From: Brevibacillus brevis NBRC 100599
GTDB taxonomy: Bacteria > Bacillota > Bacilli > Brevibacillales > Brevibacillaceae
Length of the DNA: 64,000 bases
NCBI RefSeq assembly: GCF_000010165.1
Contig: NC_012491.1
Span: forward strand, 1,006,501-1,070,500
Direction: 5' to 3'
Below, one piece after another: positions 25,104 to 32,749 of this stretch (position 1 is its first letter; the number at the start of each line of letters is the position of its first letter). The position numbers and the translations under genes were made by a program. The notes under the pieces are model-generated. The model was not told where the DNA came from, did not search any database, and saw only the letters and a program-made list of their open reading frames with translations.

Positions 25104-25736
25104 TTAATTGCTACGTAATAATATTTCAGCCTTTCTATCTTTTTTTATTTCGCGATTGTGATCATTGTATTCTGACCAAGAATCTAAGATTAATCTTGGC
25201 TCGCCTTCAATTATGTCTTTTACCTTACTTAAGTTTCCCTGCTTGAATAAAGCTATTATTTCAATTAAGTCTTGACGATCTAGCAATTTAACGTGATTTA
25301 TTCCTGCCAAAGTCTCACAAGACGTAGTGAAGCTTGAAGTACCTATTACGATAGACTTCTTAGCCTTGTAAAATCTCATGGAGGAATAAACTTCTTGAAT
25401 GGCACTAATCCCAATTGGATTATTTTCACTATAACGTTTAGCTTGGATGACGTTCCTTGTTCCAGAACGATCATTAAAAACTAGATCGGCACCGAAATCT
25501 CTACTCCCAACTGTTTTGTATACACCTGAATAGCCTAGTGCTAAAAATAGGCGATAGAGATACATTTCAAACTCTGACCCGTCTTCCATTTTGTCAATTT
25601 GATTAATGTCAATACTTAGAGGATCGAAATCTTGTGTTTCCAATTGAACGTTTTTTGAAAATATTGCTTTTTTCTTAACTAATACAATAATGAAGGTCAA
25701 GACTATTAATGCTATAGATATGAAAATATAAAGCAT
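25104..25736 (-). CDS. Membrane-anchored Mrr-like restriction endonuclease
   Basis: 210 residues from ATG 25736 (AGGAGG upstream). A single N-terminal membrane helix (LYIFISIALIVLTFIIVLV) is followed by a PD-(D/E)xK nuclease domain: MEDGSEFEMYLYRLFLALGYSGV...SRDFGADLVFNDRSGTRNVIQAKRY. The acidic residue of the first helix, Asp of DFGADLV and the Q-x-K pair are those of Mrr_cat/restriction endonuclease-like proteins that cut modified or foreign DNA. It lies 29 bases downstream of a second nuclease-like gene, which suggests one operon and perhaps a defence role (inference). No methyltransferase gene is nearby. Confidence 0.82.
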   Translation of the reverse strand: MLYIFISIALIVLTFIIVLVKKKAIFSKNVQLETQDFDPLSIDINQIDKMEDGSEFEMYLYRLFLALGYSGVYKTVGSRDFGADLVFNDRSGTRNVIQAKRYSENNPIGISAIQEVYSSMRFYKAKKSIVIGTSSFTTSCETLAGINHVKLLDRQDLIEIIALFKQGNLSKVKDIIEGEPRLILDSWSEYNDHNREIKKDRKAEILLRSN

Positions 25737-25765
25737 TTGTATCCTCCTAGAAATTCTCTTTGTAC

Positions 25766-26662
25766 CTAATAAGCTTGGATTCCAAATCTTAGTAATTTCT
25801 TAGGAAATACATCATCTAAGTTTTGGATATCTGTATCCGTAAGTTCAATAAGGTTAAATCCATATTTCCGATATATTTCTAGTTTTGATTTTTTTCTCTC
25901 AATATACTTTGAATCATTTTCAAGTCCCCAGTATTCAATGTAGACTTTTCCTACAGGGAGATAAAAATCACAATAAACATCTTCTTCAATGGGTAACTTT
26001 CTCTCATAGGCATGGACTATTTCCGACATATAAAGCCAATTATCAATAAGCATTTCGGCTTTTGATCTTACAACGTGCCCATCGGCAGCTCTATGCTTTG
26101 CTGGAAATTTATCTCGAAAACTTGTATCGACTTCATTGGGCGTTTCGTCTCTTTCATCGAAGAATTCTCCATTTATTTGTTTAAACGTCTCGATAAGGCT
26201 TTTATTATTCAGAATGCTTTCAGGCCAGGTTACATAAGGAATGCCGGTTTTTTCATACTCTAATTGCTTTCCGCCAATACTTTCACCTAAATTAGTCAAT
26301 ATCCACCCTTTTCTAGCTCTCTCTAACCAGCCTAGTTCGGAAAGGATTGGATTTATACGCAACTTTGACACTTTAAGAATCTGACTCAATACAGTTGCAT
26401 TTAAATATTTAGTATCTGTAGTTTTTGAGCTTCTCATCGATTCAAGTTCTCGAATTATAGTGTCAGGCCATACAACCCAAGTTCCCCGTAATGAATCTGA
26501 TTTATATTGTCCACCTTTATTCGTACCGATATTTGTTAGTGTCCAAGCATTTTCAACTCTTTCCATCCATCCAATTTCTTGTAAGTATGAAAAAAGATCA
26601 CTCGTAGAAACACGTAACAATTTTGAGAGTGCAGTTGTAGAGATGTATTTCTGATTACCCAT
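25766..26662 (-). CDS. Two-repeat winged-helix-like protein with C-terminal PD-(D/E)xK nuclease-like domain
   Basis: 298 residues from ATG 26662 (GGGAGG upstream). Residues ~5-75 and ~83-155 are two copies of one unit: KYISTTALSKLLRVSTSDLF...LQEIGWMERVENAWTLTNIG and KYLNATVLSQILKVSKLRIN...LSELGWLERARKGWILTNLG, each ending in a 'VxWPxxI' segment. They look like DNA-binding helix-turn-helix units, as in phage antirepressor-like proteins. The C-terminus (~195-295) reads HVVRSKAEMLIDNWLYMSEIVHAYERKLPI...CDFYLPVGKVYIEYWGLEND...KLEIYRKYGFNLIELT, a DUF559/Vsr-like nuclease pattern with E, D and E-x-W positions. The target is unknown; it is co-oriented with the Mrr-like gene. Confidence 0.65.
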   Translation of the reverse strand: MGNQKYISTTALSKLLRVSTSDLFSYLQEIGWMERVENAWTLTNIGTNKGGQYKSDSLRGTWVVWPDTIIRELESMRSSKTTDTKYLNATVLSQILKVSKLRINPILSELGWLERARKGWILTNLGESIGGKQLEYEKTGIPYVTWPESILNNKSLIETFKQINGEFFDERDETPNEVDTSFRDKFPAKHRAADGHVVRSKAEMLIDNWLYMSEIVHAYERKLPIEEDVYCDFYLPVGKVYIEYWGLENDSKYIERKKSKLEIYRKYGFNLIELTDTDIQNLDDVFPKKLLRFGIQAY

Positions 26663-26782
26663 TTTTACCTCCCGAAAAACGAAACTATTTTGTAGCTAAG
26701 TAGTTCAAAATACCTTATTTCGCCAAATTATTTCCAAAACCTCCGAAAAGCGACAAAAAAGAAATCTACTATTTCAAATGAG

Positions 26783-26822
26783 AAAGGCTAAACTCCCATT
26801 AATCAAGGGAATTTAGCCTTTT
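26783..26822. terminator. Terminator hairpin after rlmD
   Basis: AAAGGCTAAACTCCC pairs with GGGAATTTAGCCTTT (one mismatch), ten bases beyond the minus-strand rlmD stop, with T-rich tails on both strands. Confidence 0.7.
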
Positions 26823-26831
26823 CTTTAACAC

Positions 26832-28214
26832 CTATTTCAACGTCAAGAGCGTCACTGACTCCACATGCGCCGTATGCGGGAACATATCCACCGGCTGCAC
26901 ACTCACAAGCTCATACCGCTGCATCAGCTTCCCAACATCCTTCGCCAGCGTAGAAGGATTACAAGACACATACACAATCTTCTTCGGCAGCACATCCAAC
27001 AAAGAACGAATCAGCGCATCATCCAGCCCAGTCCGCGGCGGGTCGACTACGACGACATCTGGTCGAGTCCCTTGCTTGGCCCATTTCGGCATCAAGACCT
27101 CGGCACGCCCCACGTGAAAGCTGGCATTCGCCGCTTGGTTACGCTCTGCATTGCGATTGGCATCCTCGACAGCCTCAGGAATCAGCTCGATCCCGCGAAC
27201 CTCGCGGGCATAAGGAGCGAGCCATAAGCCAATTGTCCCTGTCCCGCAATACAAATCGAGCACGAGTTCTTTTCCAGTCAGTCCAGCCGCGGTTTTCACC
27301 TGCTTGTACAGCTTTTGTGTCTGCTCGGGATTCAATTGGAAGAAGGCACGAGCAGACAAGTCGAAGGACAGCTCACCCAGCTTTTCAGCGATGGAAGCCT
27401 TGCCCCACAACGATACTGTCTTGTCGCCGAAAACGAGTGACGTTTTTTGATTGTTTACGTTTTGCGCGATTCCTACCAGTTCTGGCAGTCTCGTGCGGAG
27501 CTCCAAAAGCAGCTCTTTCACCCGTGGAATTTCTGGTGTAGCCGTTACAAGTGTTAATTGCGTTTCACCCGTAGCAAAAGCAACACGAGCTACGATGGTG
27601 CGGATGACGCCCGTCCGTTTTTTCTCGTCGTAGATCGGAATCCCGAGCTCCTCGATGATTTGCTTCGCTGTTTGGACGATTTTCGTTGTCGCTTCATGCT
27701 GCACCTGACAGCCTTCCAAGTTGACGAGCTTGTGGCTGCCTGTTTGATACAGTCCAGCGATTAGCTTGCCTTTTTCCTTGCCTACCTGAAACTGTGCTTT
27801 ATTTCGATACGACCACGGGTTATCCATACCAATCGTAGGGGCGACTGGTGGCTGATTCAGTCGAGCGTACTTGCGCAGTGACTCGATGACGATTTCCTGC
27901 TTGCTTGCGAGCTGTGCGGCATAATCCATGTGCTGCAAGCTGCATCCGCCACACTCCGCATAGACCGGACAGGGGGGCTGCGTGCGAGATGTTGATTTTT
28001 CAACGACTCGTAAAAGACGCGCGGTCGCGTATTTTTCTCTTGCCTCGGTCACCTCTGCATGGACGACCTCGCCAGGGAGGGCACCCTCTACGAAAACGAT
28101 TTTTCTTTTAAAATAGCCGATCCCTTCGCCATTAATGCCCAAGCTCTTGATCGTGAGCGTCATTTGCTGGCCGACACGGATGCTGGCGTCTGGTTCTTTT
28201 TTATGCGTTGTCAT
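26832..28214 (-). CDS. rlmD: 23S rRNA (uracil-5-)-methyltransferase, RlmD/RumA family
   Basis: 460 residues from ATG 28214 (GAGGAGAA upstream; an upstream in-frame start has no RBS). An N-terminal TRAM domain (GQQMTLTIKSLGINGEGIGYFKRKIVFVEGALPGEVV) is followed by the iron-sulfur cluster motif CPVYAECGGCSLQHMDY, then the SAM site DLYCGTGTIGLWLA and the catalytic cysteine in YVSCNPSTLAKD. It methylates C5 of uridine in 23S rRNA; in Bacillus one enzyme can modify both U747 and U1939. Monocistronic. Confidence 0.93.
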   Translation of the reverse strand: MTTHKKEPDASIRVGQQMTLTIKSLGINGEGIGYFKRKIVFVEGALPGEVVHAEVTEAREKYATARLLRVVEKSTSRTQPPCPVYAECGGCSLQHMDYAAQLASKQEIVIESLRKYARLNQPPVAPTIGMDNPWSYRNKAQFQVGKEKGKLIAGLYQTGSHKLVNLEGCQVQHEATTKIVQTAKQIIEELGIPIYDEKKRTGVIRTIVARVAFATGETQLTLVTATPEIPRVKELLLELRTRLPELVGIAQNVNNQKTSLVFGDKTVSLWGKASIAEKLGELSFDLSARAFFQLNPEQTQKLYKQVKTAAGLTGKELVLDLYCGTGTIGLWLAPYAREVRGIELIPEAVEDANRNAERNQAANASFHVGRAEVLMPKWAKQGTRPDVVVVDPPRTGLDDALIRSLLDVLPKKIVYVSCNPSTLAKDVGKLMQRYELVSVQPVDMFPHTAHVESVTLLTLK

Positions 28215-28387
28215 CTGTTCCGTTCTCCTCAAGCAATTCAGTATTTCCCTATTATAGAGCATTACGAGAGACGTTGCATGTATGCGAGAAGGTACCTCAG
28301 AAAAACCTCACAGATAATGGAAACTTCCTGTCCAGCTATGTTTTTGTTATAATAGTGCGGAGAATAATGAGGGAGTTGTGACGCTAG

Positions 28388-28729
28388 ATGCAAGATCTAT
28401 TTGAAAAAATGAAAGAATATCTCAACATGGATACTGAGATTTCTTTTGACGAGTTTGATGGCTACTACAAAAAGGTAACTGCGTTTCTAAACGATAGCTG
28501 GGAAACGCTAAACGAGGAAGATACGATGCACATGCTGTTCATCCTCGACAACCTCAAGTCAAACGGTGAAGATCGCTCCAAACGCAAAGTGAAGGAAGCG
28601 AAAAAATACGCAAAAATGGCACAGCGCACTGAGATTTGGGCGAATGCACTGATTGGTCGTCTGCGTGAAGCTGGTTTGACTGATGAAGAAATCGGCAAGC
28701 GTTACGAAGCGATCTACGAAGCAGTATAG
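28388..28729 (+). CDS. Uncharacterised small helical protein (113 aa)
   Basis: ATG 28388 lies 14 bases after GAGGGAG. The product (MQDLFEKMKEYLNMDTEISF onward) is acidic and predicted all-helical, with a C-terminal AGLTDEEIGKRYEAIYEAV segment. It has no membrane segment, cysteine pair or recognised domain. It is a single gene between divergent rlmD and a terminator. Codon use is like its neighbours, so it is probably a real housekeeping gene of unknown role. Confidence 0.75.
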   Translation: MQDLFEKMKEYLNMDTEISFDEFDGYYKKVTAFLNDSWETLNEEDTMHMLFILDNLKSNGEDRSKRKVKEAKKYAKMAQRTEIWANALIGRLREAGLTDEEIGKRYEAIYEAV

Positions 28730-28744
28730 GATGTAGCGAAGAGA

Positions 28745-28796
28745 AAAACGGGTACCGTTTTGAGTGAAGTAGCTCGAAAGGGAACCCGTTTTTTTG
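28745..28796 (+). terminator. Rho-independent terminator
   Basis: AAAACGGGT (28745-28753) and ACCCGTTTT (28784-28792) form the stem around a long loop, with seven T residues after it, 16 bases beyond the stop codon. Confidence 0.75.
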
Positions 28797-28879
28797 TCCT
28801 TGCTTTCCTGCCAAATGACAAGAAGATTGACAACTAGTGGGTTTCGGCGTAGAATGTTTAACTAATTCGAATAGTTCGT

Positions 28880-29190
28880 ATCTATGAGCGTTGAAAAGGA
28901 AGAGTAGAAACAGAAAGCAGCGTGCAGAGAGCCGTTCCCCGTGCTGAAAGAATGGCCGCCAGCCTGTTTTGAAAATCACCTTGGAGCATTGTCCTGGAAA
29001 ATCAGCTTGTGTAGCCAGTGAGTATAGGACAACGAATTCGTCCTCGTTATCGGACGGGAGTTTCATAGTGAACTGCCAAAGTCTGTTTTTCGTGAGGAAG
29101 ACAGAGAAGCTGAGTGGTACCGCGATGCCCTCGCCTCAGCCAGCCGTGCGTAATTTGTGCCTAGCTGGTTGGGGCGGGGGCTTTTTGATT
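28880..29190 (+). promoter_or_regulatory. T-box leader of ilvA, probable isoleucine specifier
   Basis: The T-box sequence AGTGGTACCGCG is at 29113-29124. Stem I features precede it (AGAGAGCCG near 28926), and the specifier region reads GAAAATCACC near 28970, consistent with ATC (isoleucine). The terminator that competes with the antiterminator is GC-rich (GCCCTCGCC...GGGGCGGGGGC, 29127-29181) and ends in TTTTT. Uncharged tRNA-Ile would allow read-through into threonine deaminase. Confidence 0.85.
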
Positions 29191-29239
29191 TGGTCTGGTC
29201 CTTATTACAAAAGAGAAGGAATTTGGGAGGAACATATAT

Positions 29240-30487
29240 ATGCATACGGTCAGAGTGGAAGACATCGTAGTAGCCAATCATGCATTAAAAGACGTAGTGG
29301 AGAAGACACCCTTGCAAAAAAACAAAGTGCTGTCTGAGCGCTACGGCTGCAACGTGTATTTGAAAAGAGAAGACTTGCAGATCGTTCGTTCCTTCAAAAT
29401 CCGCGGTGCTTATCATTTTATGCGGAATCTTTCCACAATAGAGCGGGAGCGTGGTGTCGTCTGTGCGAGTGCAGGCAATCATGCGCAGGGTGTAGCTTAC
29501 TCGTGTAACCATTTGCAAATCAAGGGCACGATCTTTATGCCAGCGACCACCCCGCGCCAAAAAATATCGCAGGTCAAGCTGTTTGGCGGCTCCTATGTAG
29601 AGGTTGTGTTGATCGGGGACACCTTCGATGATTCATTTGCAGAGGCGATGAAGTATTGCATTCAGGAAGATCGGACCTTTGTTCATCCGTTTGACGATCC
29701 ATTGGTGGTAGCTGGACAAGGAACAGTCGGTCTGGAGATTATGAATGACATGGAGGAACCGGCTGATTTCGTCTTTATGAGTATCGGCGGTGGTGGATTG
29801 GCAGCGGGTGTGGGAACGTACGTAAAAGGCATCAGCCCGAACACCCAGATCATTGGCGTGGAGCCGGCAGGAGCAGCCTCAATGCAAGCCGCTCTGGAGC
29901 AAAACGATGTTGTCACCTTAGATGAAATTGACAAGTTTGTCGATGGTGCAGCCGTCAAGCAAGTAGGGCAGCTAACGATGAGTATTTGTCAGGAGCTGCT
30001 GGATGACATTGTACTGGTCCCAGAAGGCAAGGTATGCACAACCATTTTGGAGTTGTATAACAGCAATGCCATCGTCGTGGAACCTGCGGGTGCCCTGTCG
30101 ATTGCCGCTCTCGATTACTACCGGGATCAAATCGCCGGGAAAAACGTAGTGTGTGTCATCAGCGGGGGAAACAACGACATTGATCGGATGCAAGAGATCA
30201 AGGAGCGCTCCCTGCTACATGAGGGCTTGAAGCACTATTATGTTATCAATTTCCCACAGCGTGCCGGAGCCTTGCGAGAGTTCATGGAAAAAGTATTGGG
30301 GCCGCACGATGATATCACCCGGTTTGAGTATACGAAAAAGAACAACAAAGAAAATGGCCCGGCACTGGTTGGCATTGAAATGAAATGCAAGGATGACTAT
30401 CAGCCATTAGTCAGTCGGATGAAGCAGCATGGTATCCGCTATGTAGAGATTACGAATGATCCGTATTTGTTCAATCTGCTGATTTAG
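29240..30487 (+). CDS. ilvA: Threonine ammonia-lyase (threonine deaminase)
   Basis: 415 residues; ATG 29240 follows GGGAGG. The PLP lysine is K53 in SFKIRGAYHF; the PLP-phosphate loop is SIGGGGLAAG, and SAGNHAQGVAYSC is the substrate serine/asparagine loop. The C-terminal ~90 residues (HYYVINFPQRAGALREFMEKVLG...) form one ACT-like regulatory domain, as in the short IlvA type of Firmicutes. It converts threonine to 2-oxobutanoate, the first step to isoleucine, which agrees with the isoleucine T-box in front. It stands alone, away from other ilv genes. Confidence 0.95.
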   Translation: MHTVRVEDIVVANHALKDVVEKTPLQKNKVLSERYGCNVYLKREDLQIVRSFKIRGAYHFMRNLSTIERERGVVCASAGNHAQGVAYSCNHLQIKGTIFMPATTPRQKISQVKLFGGSYVEVVLIGDTFDDSFAEAMKYCIQEDRTFVHPFDDPLVVAGQGTVGLEIMNDMEEPADFVFMSIGGGGLAAGVGTYVKGISPNTQIIGVEPAGAASMQAALEQNDVVTLDEIDKFVDGAAVKQVGQLTMSICQELLDDIVLVPEGKVCTTILELYNSNAIVVEPAGALSIAALDYYRDQIAGKNVVCVISGGNNDIDRMQEIKERSLLHEGLKHYYVINFPQRAGALREFMEKVLGPHDDITRFEYTKKNNKENGPALVGIEMKCKDDYQPLVSRMKQHGIRYVEITNDPYLFNLLI

Positions 30488-30668
30488 GCCGTTGTGTTAC
30501 AACAGATGCGGAATTTACAAAAATGTATGAATACAGCGAAAAAAGGAGCAATAAAGAGAGAATGAGCGAGAGAGAAAGATAAATCGGCGTAATGTATTAT
30601 AACAAAATTTTATAAAACAGATGCTGTTGTAATACAATACAGATAATAACACACGGGGGGGTTTAATT

Positions 30669-30830
30669 ATGACGCCGATCACTTCTTTCTTTCGCAATCT
30701 CGAAGCAAAATGCTGTGCTGCTTGCGGTCAGATGATCCACGAACAAGCTGAATCGTATGCAACAGAATGCGCACCTTGCCAAGAGCAAGCATCCTTTGAC
30801 GCTTACAAATACTATCATCAAAAACGCTAA
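30669..30830 (+). CDS. yhfH: YhfH-like small zinc-ribbon protein (53 aa)
   Basis: ATG 30669 follows GGGGGGG (30656-30662). The product has two cysteine pairs (CCAACGQ and CAPCQ) about 20 residues apart, in MTPITSFFRNLEAKCCAACG onward, ending AYKYYHQKR. The start 'SFFRNLxxKxCxxCG' matches YhfH-type small proteins of Bacillus. Probably zinc-binding; function unknown. A terminator follows 25 bases on. Confidence 0.8.
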   Translation: MTPITSFFRNLEAKCCAACGQMIHEQAESYATECAPCQEQASFDAYKYYHQKR

Positions 30831-30854
30831 GCCGAGCATAAATACTGGATGAAG

Positions 30855-30900
30855 CAGGTATACCACAGGGCATGAGCCACGGCAGGTATACCTGTTTTTT
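30855..30900 (+). terminator. Rho-independent terminator of the YhfH-like gene
   Basis: CAGGTATACC pairs with GGTATACCTG across a loop and is followed by six T residues. Confidence 0.85.
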
Positions 30901-30909
30901 GATTCAAAG

Positions 30910-30941
30910 AAAAAGCCGCTGTTCCATAACAACGGCTTTTT
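30910..30941. terminator. Bidirectional terminator
   Basis: AAAAAGCCG pairs with CGGCTTTTT across 14 bases. Both strands end in five T residues; it serves the minus-strand gene ending at 30948. Confidence 0.8.
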
Positions 30942-30947
30942 CGCATG

Positions 30948-31253
30948 TCAGCGCGGTTTATCGGCGTGCTTTGCAGCTTCCTGCTTGACGTAATCAATCA
31001 GCCCCAATTGAAAGCCTTCCTGTGTAAGGAGACGTTTGGCTTCATACGTACTCGCATAGTAGGCTTGGACATGCGGATCGTTGTCGAGAACGTAACGACA
31101 CGCCTGATCACGAGAAAGCTCCTGGTACCAGTCTGTCTGTTTGATTTGGGCGACGAGATCCTCATACGCAGGTTCTGGCTTTTTCCATGGATTCAAACGA
31201 TGAATAATTTCACCAAGGATTGCAACAACGATTAGAATTCCGATTAAAAACAT
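30948..31253 (-). CDS. Small single-pass membrane protein (101 aa)
   Basis: ATG 31253 follows GAGGTGA. An N-terminal membrane helix (MFLIGILIVVAILGEIIHRL) is followed by a soluble part with YEDLVAQIKQTDWYQELSRDQACRYVLDNDPHVQAYYASTYEAKRLLTQEGFQLGLIDYVKQEA. The 'A-Y-Y-A-S-x-Y-E-A-K-R-L-L' motif suggests a conserved but uncharacterised family. The longer frame upstream lacks an RBS and is not used. Function unknown. Confidence 0.65.
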   Translation of the reverse strand: MFLIGILIVVAILGEIIHRLNPWKKPEPAYEDLVAQIKQTDWYQELSRDQACRYVLDNDPHVQAYYASTYEAKRLLTQEGFQLGLIDYVKQEAAKHADKPR

Positions 31254-31408
31254 GGCTGTCACCTCAAAGGTTGGATCACTCTCATGGTACCATTCTCCTG
31301 AAGACGCCGCCATGGGGAAGTCGGTCTGCTTGCAAAACAAGGAGAAAGCAGGCATGCTATATACTGTAAAAGAAAGGGCCGGAACGCCTGGGAAAAGGAG
31401 GGCGCGAG

Positions 31409-31981
31409 ATGTTTCATCCGCTTGTTTTTGACAATATCAGGGTTGTGTTGGAAGGTGCGGTATACGACCGGGACTTCGAAGGGGCAATCATGATTACGAA
31501 CCGTTCGGATGTCATGGATATGGCTACGTTCCATCGACAGTTTCAGATCGAGTTCAAACTGGCTGATCAACATGAGCATACCACAGCTGTCCGTGCTGAG
31601 ATGCAGCTTCGTACTCATTTAGCTGATATTGCAGCCGAGCAGCTAGAGCAGCCATTGACAGATCATATCGGATGTACGATTTGCATCCATTTTTTCTTGC
31701 AGATGGAAAATTACCGAGATGTGCCCGCCGAAGCGAGAGAAATCACATCGATTCTCAATGACATCTGGGGGCAGCGACCGTATATTACGCAGAAAGTATC
31801 GGCTAAGCTAGAAGAACATCGAATCGATTGGCCGCCGAAGCAAATAACCAATCAGGTGACGCTGGACTTTCATCGGAAAATCGATGAAGGCAACATCGAT
31901 GACTTGAACGAATTAATCGATCATACGGTTCAGTCACTTCAAAAGCTACAGTTATACATGGATCAACAAGCAAAAAGGTAA
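31409..31981 (+). CDS. Uncharacterised protein (190 aa)
   Basis: ATG 31409 follows AAAGGAGGG. The protein has a strand-rich first half (FDNIRVVLEGAVYDRDFEGAIMITNRSDVMDMATF) and a helical second half ending YMDQQAKR. It contains one C-T-I-C motif (GCTICIHF). No domain recognised and no signal peptide. A separate transcription unit ahead of bioY; codon use is normal for the window. Confidence 0.7.
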   Translation: MFHPLVFDNIRVVLEGAVYDRDFEGAIMITNRSDVMDMATFHRQFQIEFKLADQHEHTTAVRAEMQLRTHLADIAAEQLEQPLTDHIGCTICIHFFLQMENYRDVPAEAREITSILNDIWGQRPYITQKVSAKLEEHRIDWPPKQITNQVTLDFHRKIDEGNIDDLNELIDHTVQSLQKLQLYMDQQAKR

Positions 31982-32025
31982 GCGGACAGAACGGGGATTT
32001 ACAAAAGGGCAGATGCGTATTATTA

Positions 32026-32060
32026 TTTTGTTAACCTTATATTATTTTTAGTTAACAAAA
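32026..32060 (+). promoter_or_regulatory. BirA operator upstream of bioY
   Basis: TTTTGTTAAC (32026-32035) and GTTAACAAAA (32051-32060) are perfect inverted arms separated by 15 AT-rich bases, the layout of Firmicute BirA boxes. The site lies 16 bases ahead of bioY, so biotin-loaded BirA should repress biotin uptake. Confidence 0.9.
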
Positions 32061-32075
32061 CGGAGGCTAGTACGC

Positions 32076-32639
32076 ATGAGAAACGAACGCTTGAGATGGC
32101 TATTGCTCTCTGCCATCTTTGCTGCAATGACTGCGGTATTGTCGCAGGTGACGATTCCTTTGCCGTTGATTCCGATTACCGCGCAGACGTTAGCGGTAGG
32201 GCTGACGGCGACCATTTTGGGAAAACGATACGGGACACTTGCTTTGGTTATTTATGTTTTGCTCGGTGCAGTCGGATTGCCTGTATTCAGCGAGGCAAAA
32301 GGCGGATTGCAAATATTGGTCGGAAAATCCGGCGGGTACATATTTGGGTTTATTGCAACCGCTTATGTGACTGGGCTCTACTTGGAGAAAACAAGATTCA
32401 CCTTGAAAAACGCCATCATCGCCAATATCATTGGTATGTTTGTCGCACTCGCTTTTGGTGCAGTACAGCTCAAATACGTCATGGACATTCCATGGGATAA
32501 AGCTGTCGCTTTTGGTGTAACGCCTTTCCTCATTGTAGGGGTTGTCAAAGCAGTTCTGGCATCTCTGATTGGCATCAAGGTACGCGAGCGACTGATTGCT
32601 TCTCGTCTGTTGCGCACAGATCAGCCTGTTCCACGATAA
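32076..32639 (+). CDS. bioY: Biotin transporter BioY (ECF transporter S component)
   Basis: 187 residues; ATG 32076 after CGGAGG. The BioY pattern is clear: LSAIFAAMTAVLSQVTIPLPLIPITAQTLAVGLTATILGKRYGTLALVIYVLLGAVGLPVFSEAKGGLQILVGKSGGYIFGF, then further helices. It binds biotin in the membrane and works with the shared EcfT/EcfA module, not encoded here. The upstream BirA box confirms the biotin link. It is followed by a terminator, so the P450 gene is a separate unit. Confidence 0.95.
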   Translation: MRNERLRWLLLSAIFAAMTAVLSQVTIPLPLIPITAQTLAVGLTATILGKRYGTLALVIYVLLGAVGLPVFSEAKGGLQILVGKSGGYIFGFIATAYVTGLYLEKTRFTLKNAIIANIIGMFVALAFGAVQLKYVMDIPWDKAVAFGVTPFLIVGVVKAVLASLIGIKVRERLIASRLLRTDQPVPR

Positions 32640-32657
32640 ACAAAATGATTTCGTCAG

Positions 32658-32685
32658 CCACCCGAAGTTCGGGTGGTTTTTTTTC
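32658..32685 (+). terminator. Rho-independent terminator of bioY
   Basis: CCACCCGAA pairs with TTCGGGTGG around one base and is followed by eight T residues. Confidence 0.9.
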
Positions 32686-32749
32686 GCATAATCTCCTTAA
32701 CGTGCCGGATACTATCGGTAGGATTTTGCATGTAAAAAGGAGGAGACGC

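Noticed and set aside
32645-32749. N-terminal extension of the P450 from position 32645
   Set aside because: It would be translated through the bioY terminator and lacks an RBS; ATG 32750 has an AGGAGG box.
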